Assembly (NCBI GenBank): GCA_934636065.1
Contig: CAKTZW010000124.1
Location: 1 to 6,019, forward strand
Direction of reading: 5' to 3'
DNA length: 6,019 nt
Source of the DNA: an uncultured Labedella sp.
GTDB taxonomy: Bacteria; Actinomycetota; Actinomycetes; Actinomycetales; Microbacteriaceae
The number at the start of each line of letters is the position of its first letter. Position 1 is the first letter of the stretch. Shown one piece after another: positions 4,784 to 6,019 of this stretch. Under the pieces are notes generated by a model that was given only the letters and a program-made list of their open reading frames with translations, was not told where the DNA came from and searched no databases. A program made the translations under genes and the position numbers.

Positions 4784-5098
4784 TCAGGCGTCGAAGCCGA
4801 TGTCGAAGTAGGTGCTCGAGTCGTCGTAGACGAGCGTCGGATCGATCGATCGCACGCGAGCCATCGCCGTCACGCGCGACCGCGTGGGCTCGAGGTCGGG
4901 CGCGTCGACGGCGAGCACCGGGGTGCTCGGACCGATGAGCATCGACGCCTGGCGCGTCGAACCGTCCGGTTGGAGGATCGGCACCTGCACGACCTCCGGA
5001 TCCCGTGATGCCGCCACCGTGCGGGCGTGCCGCATCAGGTCCTCCCCCACGCGATCATCCACGACGAACGTTTCAGTTCCGTAGGTGATCCGTTTCAT
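4784..5098 (-). CDS. small hypothetical protein, function unknown
   Basis: This is a 104-residue soluble-looking protein starting MKRITYGTETFVVDDRVGED, with no signal peptide, membrane segment or known catalytic motif. The middle holds VVQVPILQPDG and MLIGPSTPVLAVD (about 67-79), and the C-terminus is aspartate-rich, ending DIGFDA. The alternation of short strands and a helix (residues 16-28) suggests a compact alpha/beta fold. I have the impression that similar proteins with an LIGP segment occur as hypotheticals across Microbacteriaceae, but this is memory, not a search. The start ATG at 5096-5098 is chosen because GGGAAGGG lies 8 bases upstream. A frame extension to 5191 adds 31 Arg/Gly-rich residues without a ribosome site. 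The gene stands alone, with a hairpin 20 bases after its stop. Confidence 0.75.
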   Translation of the reverse strand: MKRITYGTETFVVDDRVGEDLMRHARTVAASRDPEVVQVPILQPDGSTRQASMLIGPSTPVLAVDAPDLEPTRSRVTAMARVRSIDPTLVYDDSSTYFDIGFDA

Positions 5099-5106
5099 AC
5101 CCCACG

Positions 5107-5114
5107 CCCTTCCC
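5107..5114 (-). promoter_or_regulatory. ribosome binding site fixing the start of the small minus-strand gene
   Basis: GGGAAGGG on the minus strand ends 8 bases before the ATG at 5098. The upstream in-frame ATG at 5191 has no such site, so the shorter 104-residue product is favoured. Confidence 0.6.
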
Positions 5115-5254
5115 GTCGCTCGGCCCCGCCACGATCGCCGAGAACCCCCGTCGCGATCCGCGAGACCCCCCTCGTTCTCCGTCATCGTCATACCGTGCCG
5201 GTCACACTACGCCGCCACTTTCCGAGAGCACGGGGGGTTGCACTCCCGAAGGCG

Positions 5255-5266
5255 GTGACGGGTCAC
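5255..5266. repeat. GTGAC-GG-GTCAC inverted repeat in a divergent intergenic region
   Basis: Perfect 5-base arms with a 2-base spacer lie between the divergent genes starting at 5098 and 5332. The half-sites resemble Crp/GlxR (GTGA...TCAC), but the spacing is 4 bases between GTGA and TCAC rather than 6, so a standard Crp site is unlikely. Confidence 0.3.
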
Positions 5267-5319
5267 GACCACGCGATGAGCGCCGGCACCACCCCGTGTC
5301 GACGTGGCCGCCGCCCTGT

Positions 5320-5325
5320 TACCGT
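5320..5325 (+). promoter_or_regulatory. -10 element suggesting a leaderless transcript
   Basis: TACCGT fits TANNNT and ends 6 bases before the ATG at 5332, so the expected transcription start coincides with the A of the start codon. No Shine-Dalgarno sequence is present. The -35 is weak (TCGACG at 5299-5304, 15-base spacer). Confidence 0.4.
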
Positions 5326-5331
5326 CGGCAC

Positions 5332-5514
5332 ATGACCGAGGCGACCAGCGAACCGACGCACGACGAGAAACGACACGAGCAGCTCACGAGGGCCGAGAAG
5401 TCGACGGAGGCCGACGCGGCGCCGCGCATCGAGGTCACCGAACGGCCGGACGGGGTGACGCGGATCGACGTGTCCGACGAAGCGGCCGTTCGTCCGGGCG
5501 AGCGCGACGACTGA
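5332..5514 (+). CDS. small acidic hypothetical protein
   Basis: This 60-residue protein is rich in Glu, Asp, Lys, Arg and Thr and almost free of bulky hydrophobics, so it is probably largely disordered and cytoplasmic. It contains RHEQLTRAEKSTEADAAPRI (residues 14-33) and two related half-motifs, RIEVTE (32-37) and RIDVSD (44-49), which could form a small beta-hairpin. It has no membrane segment or signal. The ATG at 5332 is preferred because a TANNNT box sits 6 bases upstream in leaderless geometry; an in-frame GTG at 5296 has no ribosome site. The HhH-GPD gene follows after 22 bases, so the two are probably co-transcribed. I recall similar short proteins in Microbacteriaceae, sometimes with dubious names; no function can be given. 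Confidence 0.65.
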   Translation: MTEATSEPTHDEKRHEQLTRAEKSTEADAAPRIEVTERPDGVTRIDVSDEAAVRPGERDD

Positions 5515-5522
5515 CCCCGGAC

Positions 5523-5530
5523 GAGGAGGG
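5523..5530 (+). promoter_or_regulatory. ribosome binding site fixing the HhH-GPD start
   Basis: GAGGAGGG lies 6 bases before the GTG at 5537, a strong site that decides for this start. Confidence 0.75.
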
Positions 5531-5536
5531 ATCGCC

Positions 5537-6019
5537 GTGACAGAGCTGCACATCACCGATGACGAGGCCGCCGACCGGTTGCTGTCGGAGGACCCGCTCG
5601 CGCTCCTCATCGGGATGCTGCTGGATCAGCAGATCGCGATGGAGACGGCCTTCAGCGGTCCCGCGAAGATCCGCGATCGCTTCGGGTCCCTCGATCCGGC
5701 CGCGATCGCCGCGGCGGATCCGGACGACTTCGTCGAACTCGTCCGACGGACGCCTGCCGTTCATCGCTTCCCCGGCTCGATGGCCGGCCGCGTGCAGGCG
5801 CTGTGCTCCGCGGTCGTCGCGGACTGGGATGGCGACGCGAGCGCGATCTGGACGCGAGGCGACCCCGACGGCCCCGAAGTCCTCGCCCGGCTCACCTCAC
5901 TCCCGGGATTCGGCGATCAGAAGGCGCGGATCTTCCTGGCGCTGCTCGGCAAGCAGTGCGGCCTGACGGCGGCCGGATGGCGCGAGGCCGCGGGACCCTA
6001 CGGCGAAGAGGGCTCGTTC
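5537..6019 (+). CDS. HhH-GPD family base-excision-repair-like protein (3' end cut by window edge)
   Basis: The frame starts at GTG (5537-5539) behind GAGGAGGG and is open for 161 codons to the right edge; relatives are about 190-200 residues, so only a short tail is missing. It shows the features of the actinobacterial 'uncharacterized HhH-GPD' family: LALLIGMLLDQQIAMETAFSG-like N-terminal helices (21-41), HRFPGSMAGRVQALC (76-90), and a helix-hairpin-helix LPGFGDQKA (122-130) that binds the DNA backbone. The family name implies DNA glycosylase action. However, the lysine of bifunctional enzymes (EndoIII LPGVGRKTA) corresponds to Q128, and the VDxHV segment with the catalytic Asp is replaced by GKQCGLTAAGW (138-148). 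No Fe-S cysteine cluster is seen in the visible part. It is probably cotranscribed with the small acidic protein 22 bases upstream. Confidence 0.9.
   Translation, partial: MTELHITDDEAADRLLSEDPLALLIGMLLDQQIAMETAFSGPAKIRDRFGSLDPAAIAAADPDDFVELVRRTPAVHRFPGSMAGRVQALCSAVVADWDGDASAIWTRGDPDGPEVLARLTSLPGFGDQKARIFLALLGKQCGLTAAGWREAAGPYGEEGSF

Noticed and set aside
5099..5191. N-terminal extension of the small minus-strand protein to the ATG at 5191
   Set aside because: No ribosome site and an Arg/Gly-rich, domain-less extension; the ATG at 5098 has a good site at proper spacing.
1..6019. CRISPR arrays, insertion sequences, toxin-antitoxin or phage defence genes
   Set aside because: No regularly spaced repeats, transposase or recognisable defence gene was found on either strand; the window is mainly housekeeping.

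Overview
The window is very GC-rich (roughly 70%), with strong G/C bias at third codon positions, GTG starts, GGAGG-type ribosome sites and an actinobacterial style of gene neighbourhood. The ppa/tilS pair, a Glu-Asp-Phe tRNA cluster and small proteins that look familiar from Microbacteriaceae suggest a chromosome of that family. This placement is an inference from sequence style; no search was run.

Layout, left to right. (1) Positions 1-1789, minus strand: tilS (tRNA-Ile lysidine synthetase), followed after 4 bases by a PEP mutase/isocitrate lyase superfamily gene that runs off the left edge. (2) Positions 1790-1916: a compact divergent intergenic region with a perfect inverted repeat. (3) Positions 1917-2411, plus strand: ppa, family I inorganic pyrophosphatase. 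(4) Positions 2427-2470: a long GC-rich hairpin shared by two convergent genes. (5) Positions 2493-3857, minus strand: a secreted M23 peptidoglycan endopeptidase with a twin-arginine-like signal, a coiled-coil hairpin, a poly-Ala/poly-Gly linker and an intact LytM domain. Its upstream region is dense in repeats. (6) Positions 4061-4530: tRNA-Glu, tRNA-Asp and tRNA-Phe with a good promoter in front and terminators after the second and third. (7) Positions 4531-4783: no protein gene, but a strong orphan terminator that may mark a small RNA, and a second hairpin. (8) Positions 4784-5098, minus strand: a small conserved-looking protein of unknown function. (9) Positions 5332-6019, plus strand: a 60-residue acidic protein, probably read from a leaderless transcript, followed by an HhH-GPD family protein cut by the right edge.

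Most of the content is housekeeping: tRNA modification, pyrophosphate removal, cell-wall remodelling, tRNAs and a DNA-repair-like protein. I see no mobile element, CRISPR array, phage gene or clear new defence system. The points most worth a second look are the orphan terminator and possible RNA, the repeat-rich control region of the M23 gene, the HhH-GPD protein that lacks the canonical glycosylase catalytic residues, the unusual gene behind tilS, and the A54 T-loop of tRNA-Phe.
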